Shown here: in pieces, positions 1-11,303 of the stretch
Layout: each line of letters opens with the position of its first letter
How positions within the stretch are numbered: the first letter of the stretch is position 1
NCBI GenBank assembly: GCA_033980235.1
Contig: CM067059.1
Location: 22,298,494 to 22,362,493 of the forward strand
Direction: 5' to 3'
DNA from: Diadema setosum
Lineage: Eukaryota; Echinodermata; Echinoidea; Diadematoida; Diadematidae
Length of the DNA: 64,000 bases
Program-made: the position numbers and the translations under genes
Notes under the pieces: generated by a model
Seen by the model: only the letters and a program-made list of their open reading frames with translations
What the model was told of the DNA's origin: nothing
The model's database searches: none

Positions 1-2
1 AA

Positions 3-29
3 TTATATATATATATATATATATATATT
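3..29. repeat. (AT)n microsatellite
   Basis: Uninterrupted AT dinucleotides at the very start of the window. Confidence 0.95.
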
Positions 30-30
30 T

Positions 31-919
31 ATCATGTTGATTATAAATGTACAGAGAGCGTGTTCTCCGTACATTCCTTGTGATGTTTATATTTTTTAAA
101 AATCTTTCTTCCAGCGGATACCATTACAAGATACTGATCTGTTTCTACAGGTATCTATTGACACTTGTAGGCCAATTGCTTAATACATGTAATTCGTCTT
201 CTTAATTTTCTTCCGCTTTTTAGCTGTTTTCCCGAACGTTGAAAGAAATTGGCGTAATCACAACCTGGAATGATGGTCAATTTTGGAGTGAGATAACATC
301 ATAGTCATCAACACACAATAGTTATATCGAGGCACGTTAAGTAATCAGTTTATAACGAGCAACATAAATAGTGTATCTCGAAAAACAAGGAATTCCACAT
401 CATCACATTCATGTGGGCGCAAACATAATTTTGTTAAGTTTCGTTTTGTGCTGTTCTGTTATTATAGAAAGTCTAGACTTACAGGCAAGGTGTGTGCGTT
501 AGCAAAAATCAACATTCTTCTTCTTGGGTTTCTCCTTGCACCGGTGTACTTCAGTACTTTTTTTTTATCCTTTCTTACCTCCTCACCGTTTAAGGAAGAA
601 TACATGAGGAAAAAGAGTTGAAAAAAGGGAACATAACCGATATTCGCGGGATCCCTGGGGTATTTTGCGACACTTTCCTTGCCAGAAATCACAAAAGGCT
701 TTCACCCCTTTTAGAAATTCCACAATCAAGGTACAATCGGGCCGACCTTGAATTTATCGCCTAGCTGGGAGTCCGGGGCGTCAGATTCACAACGTCGTGA
801 ACTTGTGAGAGAAGAGATTGCAAACGTGCTACGTATAACTCGTCCCAATTGTTCCACCTCACCGGATCAAAACATGTTCCTTCAGTCTTTATCAAATTGT
901 CGAAAAAACAAAGGTAACA
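31..919. other. Non-genic stretch
   Basis: No convincing exon, promoter or repeat boundary is visible. Short open frames on both strands near 460-970 overlap each other and lack splice sites or protein-like composition. The true 5' edge of the LINE that follows may lie inside the last 100-150 bases. Confidence 0.5.
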
Positions 920-3390
920 CCATGATGTCCATATTCTGCATTTTATGGTATATTTCGGAAAATATGTGATAAACATGCTCCATTAAGAAAGAATAATAGT
1001 ATTAGTCATTCAAAATGTTACCCTAAAAGTCCATGGGTAACAAAGGCGATTTTGAAATCAGTTAAAAAGAAATACAAATTGTAAAAAAAGTATAGATCAT
1101 CAAATTTTGATTCAAAATATGAAAGGGAGTACAAGGTATATCGAAATACCTTAACTACTGTTTTGAAAAATGCCAAACGGATTTATTATAGTGTTATGTT
1201 TCATGATAGTAAGCAAGATTCGGGTAAAATATGGAAAATAGTCAATGAGTAGGTTGTTAAATCCTGGTAAAGAACATATTGCAAGTTTAGAAATTGAAGA
1301 GCTGGTGGTAAATAAAACTGATGAAGAAAAATCTGTCTTTTCTGCAAAAGAAATAGCAGAAGAGCTTAATTTACTATTTTGTTACTGTAGGACCAAAGTT
1401 GGCCAGTAAGATTCCTGAAACACAAATTAATCTAAAAGAATTCTTGGGGGAAAAGAATAATAAATCGTTATTTTGGAGGCCAGTTACAGAGAAAGAAGTG
1501 TTAGATGATTTATTCGCATTAGATTATAAGAAATCACACTTATATGATAATTTATCAGTAAGACTATTAAAGGATGCAGCAAGTTTTGTTTGTAAGCCAT
1601 TGCTTTACATTTCTAATTTATCCTTGGAAACTGGAATTTAAAGCCTTAAAGATGGCCAAAGTAACACCAATATATAAAAAAGGACCAAAATCGGACCCCG
1701 GAAATTACCGACCTATCTCGGTTCTGCCAATAATTGGAAAGGTTTTAGAGAAAATTGTAAATGATAGACTGGTTGATTTTTTTTGAGTCCAATGATATTT
1801 TTTTATAAACACCAGTATGGCTTTCTTAAAAGATACAGTACGAAATTGTCTTTAATTTATCTTGTAAATTGATCTTGTAAATACACTAATGACATCACTT
1901 GATGAAGGAAAAATAACACTTGGTATTTTTATAGATTTTAAAAAGGCTTTTGATACGATAAATCATGATATTCTTTTATGTAAACTGGCTTATTATGGTA
2001 TTCGTGGAATTCCACTTCAATGGTTTGCTGATTATCTGTCCAACAGATCTCAGCTGCTATCTTATAAAGGAATGGTCTCGACACCGAAGACTATAACTTG
2101 TGGTGTCCCGCAAGGGTCAGTTTTGGGGCCTACACTCTTTTTGATATTTATAAATGATTTGCCACACTCTTCCTCTTTCTTTAATTTCAGATTGTTTGCT
2201 GACGATTCAAATATTTTTCATACTTACGCTGCTCGCCAAAAAGAAATTGATGTGAATGAAGTAAATGAAAACCTGCATAAAGTTCAAACATGGTGTAATG
2301 CCAATAAAATTACAATCAATTTAAAGAAAACAGATTATATGGTAATAAGAGGGAAACGCCGATTATTTACTATGAGGGGTGCAATAAAACTATCTGACAC
2401 AGACATTGATGAGGTGAGTGTTGCCACCTTCATCGGAACTCAGATTGATTGTCATCTTACTTGGAAACCTCACATTCAATTGGTAAATAAATATGTTCGA
2501 AGGAAAGTATAGGTGTATTGTATACATTAAGACAGTATGTTCCGCAGCGCATTCTTGTGCTTTTGTATAAATCTTTTATACGTTGCAGCCAGATATATCA
2601 TATGGTATTGAGGTATGGGGCAGTACTTATAAATCTCACTTAAATTGTATACATATTTCTCAAAAAATGGCTCTGAGAGCTATAACATTTTTGTCGTTAC
2701 GAACACATTCAGAACCATTGTTCCAACGATTCAAACTTCTAGATGTTGTTAGGTTACATAAGTTCTCAGTTCTTACATTTATTTACGATCTCTGCAATGA
2801 AACTATTCCGCACCCTCTGTATTATTGCCAAATTATGCATCATACTTACAGGACGAGAACAAGAAAGAATGTTGTATTTACCAAAATTTAGAACCACACA
2901 GGGACAATTTTCGATTTCTTACTTAGGACCAAAACTTTGGAACACATTGCCACGAGAAATGCGTGAACAAAGCAAAAGATCTACATTTCGTAAATGCCTT
3001 GCAGGTTTCCTACTCTAATAGTTATCAAGTATTATTAGTTTTCTATGTTAGAAAATGAATGATGTATAAATATTCACAGTCATTTCAACTAACCATGTAA
3101 TAATTTTTATTTGTATTTAGCTTTTAGTATGAAGATCAAGGTGACCAATCTCGACTAGCACTTGTGCTAACTTTTGGTTTCCTTGTTAACAACAGCAACT
3201 TTGTAAATTATGCTACATGTATCATATTTAACTCTGAAATATCATCATTTATTCATGTTATTGTAAAGGAGTAACAGATAAGCATTTTTTTTCACATATG
3301 TATGTAGATACAATTGTGTTATGATTCTTATATGTACATGTTCAAAATGTTGTTGCTAATAAAAACTTCAAACTTCAAACTTCAACACGA
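920..3390 (+). mobile_element. Degenerate non-LTR retrotransposon (LINE), 5'-truncated
   Basis: A broken LINE on the plus strand. Near 955-1080 the frame reads as the linker between endonuclease and reverse transcriptase (FRKICDKHAPLRKNN, then a PWVTKAILKSVKKKYK-like stretch). The RT domain follows, then a C-terminal segment (ISYGIEVWGSTYKSHL near 2593). The 3' end carries AATAAA at about 3358 and then three AACTTCA heptamers, a short tandem tail typical of CR1/Jockey-type LINEs. No endonuclease domain is seen upstream, so the copy is 5'-truncated. Frameshifts and stops at about 1240, 1640, 1786 and 2510 make it dead. Clade assignment (CR1/Jockey-like) is an inference. Confidence 0.85.
960..3018 (+). 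pseudogene. LINE ORF2 reverse-transcriptase pseudogene
   Basis: The coding remnant of the LINE, in at least four frame-shifted pieces: 960-1240 (linker), 1399-1641 (pre-RT), 1574-1786 (RT fingers, NYRPISVLPIIGKVLEKI) and 1889-2512 (palm), continuing to 3018 (C-terminal domain). In the 1889-2512 piece, motif A is IFIDFKKAFD at residues 13-22, motif B is GVPQGSVLG at 72-80 and the catalytic FADD is at 103-106. A stop follows about 100 residues after FADD, and the C-terminal domain resumes in another frame (QPDISYGIEVWG, later LGPKLWNTLPREMR). Catalytic residues persist, but the element cannot make a full protein. Confidence 0.85.
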
Positions 3391-3404
3391 TAAAAACAAA
3401 ACAA

Positions 3405-3600
3405 AACAGTATTCCAATGGTTGAATTGAAGTAATAAATTGGAATCGAATTGAATTGAATTGAATTGAATTGAATTAAACTGAATTGAACTGAATGTTTT
3501 ATTGCCCACAAATACAAATGTGGAATTGTGCCTTTCACCTGCGTTGCATACTGTACAAGAGATAAAAACTCACAAAAATGACAATTGTTCAAAGTACAGC
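3405..3600 (-). mobile_element. 3' end of a retroposon on the minus strand with (AATTC)n tail
   Basis: Read on the minus strand, the sequence has GGGCAATAAAACATTCAGTT followed by tandem AATTC pentamers (plus-strand TTGAA/GAATT at about 3446-3476). AATAAA plus a short tandem tail is the same design as the LINE just upstream and as two other minus-strand tails near 42.6 and 43.5 kb. The body could be the 3' UTR of a LINE or a SINE; only about 150 bp is visible. Confidence 0.5.
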
Positions 3601-6494
3601 ATATGCATTACAGAGAACATCTGACAAACAAAAATCTTTTACCATGATTGTTGCAGAAAATGATAAGTAATGATCATAATATTCATAATGCATCTCTCCT
3701 AACCTATGCTTGATTGGGTATCAGTTTTGAATAAACTGTGACCCAGATACACTAAAACAGTAAGTTATCACGTCCCAATTCTTGAATATGATACATCCAC
3801 ACTTTCATCTTTGCAATCCGATATTCCGAGCCTTTATTTTGCAAGATGTTAGCCTAGAATTTCAAGTGATTAAGATCATGTAAGGAAGCATTACTTAAAT
3901 TCTAGATGACACCATTTCATTTCCATGCTAATTGGATTCCAATAAACTGTTCCCGTTGACTGATGACTTGCACTAAATCCTCCCACTTACAATTCTAAAT
4001 TTAAAGATATCCCCAGATTGGCAAAGATAGTTTCCTATTCAGAGGTGATACATGTATATTAATTTGCACAGAATATGTTAAAAAATATTGATCAAAATCA
4101 ATTCATCAACCTTATATCAACTCTGAAACACTATATAATATTTCATCTTTGGTTATGCCTTTATACCTCTGAAACATCATACCATCAATGCATATCCATA
4201 AACATTAAAAGAATAAGAATTATCATATGGTATACACAATCTTATGATAATCATGTATCGAGAGGTATCTATATTTTATGCAACAGGACGACGTCATGCT
4301 TCAATAATGCTTTTTTTTTTTGTAACACGTATATCATCAAAATTAGATGGAAAGTATTCAATATTGAATTATTCAATATTGAAGACTAAACAAAATACTA
4401 TACAGACAGTTAATCGTTCAAAAATTTTGAGACATTCTCGATCAATTCACCAAGGGAAAAAATTACGTCTTCTTTTAGGAAATAGGCCCTTCTTATGCAG
4501 TTATATAACATTTCTTGAGATTTTTTCATCGATCTCATTGTGTAAAGTTTCATTAATATTTCTAAATATCAATATAATATATGATATTATATTACATATC
4601 ACATGTGTATGTGATGGTATATCTTATCATGTATATGTATTTCATTTATTCATTTTCATTTTTGGTACGGTTCAGATTTTAAGCTATTCCGCGTGTCTGT
4701 GTTAAATGAAGGTCACTGGAATGAATGTATGCATATATTCATCATCATTTGCTTACTCTATTACTTCCTTCATGCGTTTAATTCAATCTTTTCCAAACTT
4801 CAAAGCTTTTGGCTTGCTAATCAATTGTAAATATATATTATACTTCTTTACAGAGTCATTCAAAAGGTTAATTTATGAAAATCACATTATGGTCACATAC
4901 ATTAGTGTATTGATGAATGGGAAAAGATCAGCAAAAATGTCTGATATTTCTTCCCATTTAATTTACTCATTGTTTAAACAGATTTGGGTCATGAACAATC
5001 AATAATAAACAGGTTTAATATCAGGAAATCTCTCTGTCAATTTTGCATGAATGTGGCTTACCATAAGCATATAAGCTTAGTCCTACTCTAAAGAAAAGTC
5101 GTGGTTCCTATACAAGACACGTTTACATGTATTTCACTATGAATGACTGCATTTACATTGTGACACGGCCGCCGTGGAATGCCATATAAATTCGCTTAAT
5201 GCATAAACTGAAAATGTTAAACCATTATCATACCCACACAAAAAAGTTGTCCATGGCAGTGACGATTATTTTGAAGTACGAAAAGACTTCATTGAAAAGT
5301 ATCGACATATTAATAAGAAAAAAAATGATGTAATAGACTCGAAGATTTTTTTAAGACACATGGGCATCTCACAGGCAAAACTCAATTGATTACAATGAAA
5401 AATTAGATTTTCAATACAAATTCAAAGCATGAATCAAAAATACAAATTCAAGCATAATGATATGAAAATGTTCGAGATACTCTCTAACATGTTTTGTCTC
5501 GGGGAAGCATGACACCTGAACTTGTGAGAATTCATCACACAGCAATAATACCTGTTTTATGTTACCCATGAAGCTATAGGTCGACTGATACAAAGAGAAA
5601 AAAAAAAACACAGAAGAGAAACTCGCGTGAAAAAGTGCCAGCATAAAATACAACGTGATGAAACTTTAACGATGAAGTTTGCCGCGTAAACATTATGTGA
5701 ACAATCACGGGGCACCAGGAGTCACCCACCTGCAACCTAGGAATCTCATCACGTACGTGAAATGATAAATCATCAGCTTCAACCATTCAAACAACTGTTA
5801 GAACGAGGCAGGTATGACCTGTAGGTTTACAGGTGGTTTGGCACTGATGACACCATGCAATAAACAATCGACCCTTTTGGGGGCATGATTATTATCCTAT
5901 GTATGTATACCTATATGTATATAAATGTATGTACATGTGTGTGTATATATTATGTGTATGTTATTCATCCAATCTGACTTCCCACAGGAGGCACTGATAT
6001 ACAATTGTATAAAAAATTAAAAAAAATAAAAAAAACATGATATGTATGGAAATCATGACAAAAAAAAAAAATGCTGGCTGGCTGTAAATCGTTCATGCCA
6101 ATGCATGTGAAGCGAGAAACAACAACTTGTAATCTTCATTTTCTGAAGGGCATGCTGTACCAATTTTCCCGATAACAGTCAAGCCATTAAGATGCTTCCA
6201 CTCCTTCCAGTAGTGTTTATGTTAGACAAAACACTTTGTTTTTAAAAATTAAAGTCAGTAAATTAAATTCGTTTCAACATTTATGAAATTACAGCACCTC
6301 TTCAATAAAGAAAATGAGCAAAAACGAATTTTGATCACGTTCCCATGTTCACAAGATAAAATCGGATTGTTTTGGGTGAAGTTCTTCGAGAGCATCACTA
6401 TTCAACGAGGTGAAACTCGAGTTGTAATCCAATTACGAAAATGGCCTTCATGAGGGATCAAATTCGAAGATTGTTTAAAATTTATTTCTCACAA
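3601..6494. other. AT-rich gene-poor stretch
   Basis: No exon or mobile element with visible ends. Long open frames at 4075-5005 arise from AT-rich low-stop sequence and look non-coding (poly-T run at 4311-4321, Ile/Tyr/Ser-rich translation, no splice sites). A GTAT/TATG-rich patch lies at about 5898-5960 and A-runs near 6005-6070. Confidence 0.55.
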
Positions 6495-7589
6495 GGGCCC
6501 TGTTGCATAAAGCCTTAACCAGAGTTATTTTCATGGTTAAATCCAGAAACTCTGGTTAGAAATTTTTAACCAGAGTTTTTCTATTGCATAAAGCTTAACC
6601 ATAGTTTTTTCTCAGGTTAATGTTCAAGAAACTCAGGTTATTTAACCTTAGCTCTCTGACCAAAGGTTAAATGTAAATTTCTCTGGTTAGCCCCACTTAG
6701 ACTCAGAGCTACCAAGGCTGCCATTCTGGCAAACAATTCAGCTGGGAATTGGACTAGGAGAACTACTGCGCACTGTTTGTTCATTCATTTCTGGGAAGAT
6801 TTTGGTGCAGCTAGAGTCGGAAACGCAGTAGAACAGCTAGTACTAGTAGCAAACTCAGATCTAGCAGTTAGATTTAGTTCTGTAATTATGAATTAGTTCC
6901 ATGTATCACCTTTGTCAATGTAGGCCTACTAATCGATCTAACGTGTCGTTAGATCCAGCTAGGTTCTTACTTCCTAACGTTGTCAGTTAGAATCTACTCC
7001 TTAGACACTGTTTAGACGTAGCCTATAGTAGGCCTACTAACGTACTAACACTAACGTTAGATCTAGTGGAGTTAGGTCTACACACAGGTATTGTACTTAC
7101 TGTGCCTGTAGATGTGTAGGGCGTTTGCACTTTCGTATCCATGTCGATATCTCAGCTTCCATAATGCCGTATTGCACCAGAATCACAGATAGGCCCTAAA
7201 TCCCTATAACTCATAATTTATTTCCGAAAACTTATTAGAACCAGATTGGCTATCGGGAAGCTTGTAGCAGGCTCGCTAGCGGACGTACCGCTACTCGTAC
7301 TACATGTTTGTGTGGCAGCGACAGCATGCAGCGCGATACTGTCATGTATACAGTACATTGTACATTCAGACAGCGCGTAGCGGTGATCGCTAGCTGCGCG
7401 CGGAGCGTAAAACTGAGAAAATCACTAGCACTTCCGCATTTTATCCTCGTCCAAGTTTATTCGAATAAAAGAAAGCCGATATACCGTAACCTTAGTTTTT
7501 TTAACCAGAGAAATTGACTAACCATGAAACTCAGGTAGGCACCTGCCTCTAACCCGAGTTTTTTTCAGGTTATTTATGCAACAGGGCCC
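6495..7589. mobile_element. 1.1-kb DNA element with GGGCCCTGTTGCATAAA terminal inverted repeats
   Basis: Perfect 17-bp inverted termini: GGGCCCTGTTGCATAAA at 6495-6511 and its complement at 7573-7589. Subterminal regions on both sides are packed with short inverted and direct copies of AACCAGAGTTT/CTCTGGTT-type motifs (6525-6690 and 7490-7560). The middle (about 6700-7480) has higher GC and repeated GTTAGATCTA-like words but no transposase frame, so it is non-autonomous. No clear target-site duplication is visible. A 204-bp relative is at 50658-50861. Superfamily not assigned. Confidence 0.7.
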
Positions 7590-7904
7590 GGGTGTCAAAT
7601 ATAGGCCCCATAAAAATTTGTCTAACCTGTAGTGGGGAAGAAAAACACTCTTCCTCACACTTTGCGATCTTCTTCGCTTGCATTATTGTCCGCCAAGGGC
7701 AGTAAATTAAGTTGACTCAGGACAAGATAGGGAACATAAGGGGGCGTACCGCTGTGGGGCAGACGATAGGTGAAACCATAGTGAAACTATGGGCAGGCAG
7801 TCCGATCCCATAAATTTCTTTTCCTCACCCCAAATTCTTCATACCACATGACACCATGCCTATAACTTACCTACGCATGTTCTTAATTCTCCCATATCTT
7901 TAAA

Positions 7905-7942
7905 CCAAGGAGGTACTAGGGAGCTCGCCTAGTACCTCCTTG
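7905..7942. mobile_element. Micro-palindrome insertion, family A copy 1
   Basis: A 38-bp hairpin: arm CCAAGGAGGTACTAGG, 7-nt loop GAGCTCG, and the complementary arm lacking one terminal base. Flanked by direct repeats TTTAAA at 7899-7904 and 7943-7948. The outer ten bases match the palindromes at 18656 and 25619 while the inner arm differs but still pairs with itself. Confidence 0.7.
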
Positions 7943-7948
7943 TTTAAA

Positions 7949-8313
7949 CTAACTCTGACTGAAAATTGCTGATATTACCATGAAGGTAACTCCTCGATAT
8001 TACTACGAGAATACAGATGCTTCATTTCAGCGCAAGTGAGGCAAATATTTCTTCCTGTTTAAGTTTAGATTTTTGTGGCCTTCGGGTAAAGTCAGTTCCA
8101 AAGATTGTACTGTGGTGGAATTTTCATTACGCGTGGCAAAGTGGGTTCGTTTCAGTCTACGAAATTATTCTGTAGCATTGCCTATAGAAAGTAACTAGAA
8201 TAACTTCTCTCTTTTCTTTTACGTGTATTAGTCTTAAAAGATCATTATGAGGTGAGGTGAATATGCATGCGAATAGTACAGATAACGTTTCATTTTGACA
8301 GGTCAAAAAACCC

Positions 8314-8352
<39 letters not shown>

Positions 8353-9158
8353 TTATGAAAATACAGAATCGCAAGACAACAAACAAAATAATTAGACAGC
8401 ACAAAAAAAAAAAATACGTTACACAGGGGCATGCGTGACGGCACACGCAATCACAGAACACAGACCAATACACGCCTTCACAATTTCACTTCCCATCAAC
8501 CGAGGCACCACTTTCCGACAAATAAGGCAAATTTCACATGTGATAAATGCCAGTGAAAATAAATGCACAGTTTTTGTGGTGTGCGCTTTAATTTTGCCTC
8601 TTACTGTTCACATTTTATATAAGTAATCAAACTACAATTGCATCAAAATTTACATCGATATGGTTCGCATTGTAGGGTGTGTGAATACACATCACAATAC
8701 TTCAAATAATGTTGCATTGGTCTTATTAATCTTACATCATTTGAATAATATAGTCCTCTAGATTTATTCCATAAAAGTAGAGTAATCTGTGGAAAAGCAA
8801 ACAAGAGGATGATATACACATTAACGATTTTGATACATATTTCCACTTTGTGAGTCTCGAATTCACCAGCAAGCAACAACATAAACCTAGTTTGATATCC
8901 CATATCTTCTTAAATTAAAGTAAAAAGCATCCGACACACAAAACCATCAGTGAGATCTAAGAATAAAATAATAATCAATTTAATTTTAATCGTTCACATC
9001 CATTCAAAAATCTTAATGAATCCAATTGTCAGTTATGTATTTTCACGTGGAATGATGTTTCTTATTTGATTATTGTTTGCGCCTGTGGAAAGCGGTTTTA
9101 CAAAAGTGAACAGGCCAACCCTGTAGTAGGCTTATACATAAAAATGAATGAAACAAAA
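7949..9158. other. Non-genic stretch with (AT)n
   Basis: An (AT)n microsatellite occupies about 8316-8348. The rest shows no exon, element boundary or RNA gene that I can support. Confidence 0.5.
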
Positions 9159-9160
9159 TA

Positions 9161-9162
9161 GA

Positions 9163-9217
<55 letters not shown>

Positions 9218-9220
9218 ATA
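9161..9220. repeat. (TAAA)n microsatellite
   Basis: About 15 uninterrupted TAAA/AAAT tetramers. Confidence 0.95.
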
Positions 9221-9460
9221 GGCCCTAAGTAATAGCAAGTCTTTATTCTCAAACTACGGCTGCTTGAAATCAAATCCTTTCACGACTTAAATCTTGATCC
9301 ATGATTCTGCCCATGCAACTTCATCATATTTTTGCTCAGTAATATACTCCTCTACTCAAACTGATTCTAATTGTACAGTATATAATTATAGATTTCTTCG
9401 ACAATGGAAGAACATACTGTCCATGAATGTGTGTATCCTTATAAACATGTATTTATACAG

Positions 9461-9744
9461 TCTATGAGTATTCCAACTCAAAAGATATGTGGTGGAGAAT
9501 TCGGTTTTATTATAAATCATATCGACCACATAACATTATTCGTGAGTCGGAGTTTCTTCGTCTTTTCCTTTTAAGGGGAAAGCTACTGCATAAAGTTATT
9601 GAACAACCTGAAATTCAGACCAGTCTCCGACAGGCGATTAATCCTATTCGCCGAACTCCTGGAGGTCGTGACCTATACTCATTCCTCTTTCCTTGGGAAA
9701 TTCCAGACGAGATTAAAAAAATTAGTCTGAAAAGAAAGAATTAG
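9461..9744 (+). CDS. Possible terminal coding exon, unknown protein
   Basis: An open frame of about 94 codons follows a plausible acceptor (TTTATACAG at 9452-9460) and ends in TAG. The translation (VYEYSNSKDMWWRIRFYY at the start, then FLRLFLLRGKLLHKVIEQ, RTPGGRDLYSFLFPWEIP and a Lys-rich end) is balanced in composition and unlike the low-complexity frames around it. If there is no upstream exon, the first Met is at 9487, giving 85 residues. I do not recognise the family. No polyadenylation signal or partner exon was found nearby, so this could also be a fragment of a retrotransposon or a chance frame. Confidence 0.25.
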
Positions 9745-10264
9745 ATTCTACAAGAGTAGCAGTGAAAATTCATTTAAATTTAGATTTTTTCTTTAATGTG
9801 AAAAAGTTATGAAAACTTAAAGATTCGCATTTTCTTTTGCTGGGCAGTTCTCGAGCAGCTGATACGAATATGCAAAGTGAGGTGATGATGGCATCAACTT
9901 ACAATTTTTCATTGATCGTGAAAAAAAAAAATGACGAAAATTCAATTCGTCTTCTATGAAAGGGCAAAACAATGTTATTACTAGCTGAATAATTAGAAAT
10001 TGACACTTGGGCATAACTAGATCCATTCAAACCAAAAGGACCCCTAAAATTTCAAGACTTTATGTAAAAACTATTCGGTAATTTGTGAGGAGATGACATC
10101 ATCAACTCCTTATTGCATATTCATACCGACTTTTCAAGAACGGTTCCATGAAATCTTAGCGAACCTTCTAATTCAAAAACTCTTTTTTTATCAATATTTT
10201 TACTTCGTTTGTAAAGTTTCCCCAGTTTTGCCAGTCAGACTTTTAACTGCTCTGGAATTCACCG

Positions 10265-10650
10265 TTAAAGGGATCGAACAGTTTTGGTTGAGACCTAATT
10301 TCAGGTTTCTAATAGTTTTTGTTTAAATAATGAGAAACCTCTTATGAAATATGAAGGAGCATGTAATTCTATGAGGAATTCAACGTTTATTTGATGAAAA
10401 TTGGTTTTGAAATGGCTGAGATATCCAAAAAAAAGAGCGACTCTAATAAAGTGTGGGACCCACACTTTAGTACGATCGCTTTGTTTTACTTTGTTTTTGG
10501 ATGTTTCAGTCATTCCAAACCCGACTTTCATCAAATAAACTTTGAATTCATCTTAAAATGGTATGCTCTGTACTATATCATAAGTGTTTTCTTGGTATCT
10601 CGCAAAAAGTTAAAAGCCCGATTCTCATCTCCACCAACACTGTACGAGTT
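10265..10650 (+). mobile_element. TTAA-flanked palindromic MITE, family P1 copy A
   Basis: Starts at TTAA (10265-10268) with AGGGATCGAACAGTTTTGGT. The interior is a long foldback centred near 10455 (GAAATGGCTGAGATATCC versus its complement around 10500). The same body is found at 35221, 45374 and 49683. The right terminus is eroded here: it stops around ACCAACACTGTACGAG without a clear TTAA. Confidence 0.75.
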
Positions 10651-11261
10651 TGTCTGATCAAGATTATTCTCTTGATCACTCTCACGATGACTCTCCATAT
10701 CTCGAGTCCTTGCTCGTATACATAAATAATATAGCCATATAATTCTTTTGGCATTTACTGCGTTTAAACGATTATGTATAGGAACACACAAACCTTAAAT
10801 CAAAGAGGTGGTCACTCTTGACCTCGAATTATTTCTGATGACAGTTTATGGCTTAGTTACTCCTTGACGGTCGTAACTTTTCAATTTTGCTGGACGTAAC
10901 TCAAACTTTTAGTTAATCATTCACTGTTTTCTAGAATACGTCACAGACAGGTCGCCATTTAATACAACATAAACATGATTATCCAGCTTTAAATTCTTAA
11001 ATGACAAATTTTACAGGACATTGATAGCAAACCTCAAAGTAGTTATTCCTACTAATAATATGTTAATGAATTTCGTGTTCTCTCGCCGAGAGGGTCACAG
11101 GTGTATGGCAGCGTAAGTACCTCCAGGTCATTTTTTTTTGAAGGAAAAACTGGCAAGCATGCTATTATACGCTGAAATTCCCTTCCTAACATAGAAATCA
11201 CGAATATCAAATAACGGCGCACGTTTGTAAAAGGGTGAAAATACTGCACCCTGTGACCGGA

Positions 11262-11303
<42 letters not shown>

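Noticed and set aside
4075..5005. Long overlapping plus-strand frames
   Set aside because: AT-rich, Ile/Tyr/Ser-rich translations with no splice sites; explained by low GC.
10301..10657. Protein-like frames repeated at 35.3, 45.5 and 49.8 kb
   Set aside because: They recur because they are translations of MITE family P1, open on both strands due to its palindromic structure; not genes.
10655..10678. TGATCAAGA...TCTTGATCA hairpin as another micro-insertion
   Set aside because: No flanking duplication; may be part of the eroded right end of the adjacent MITE.
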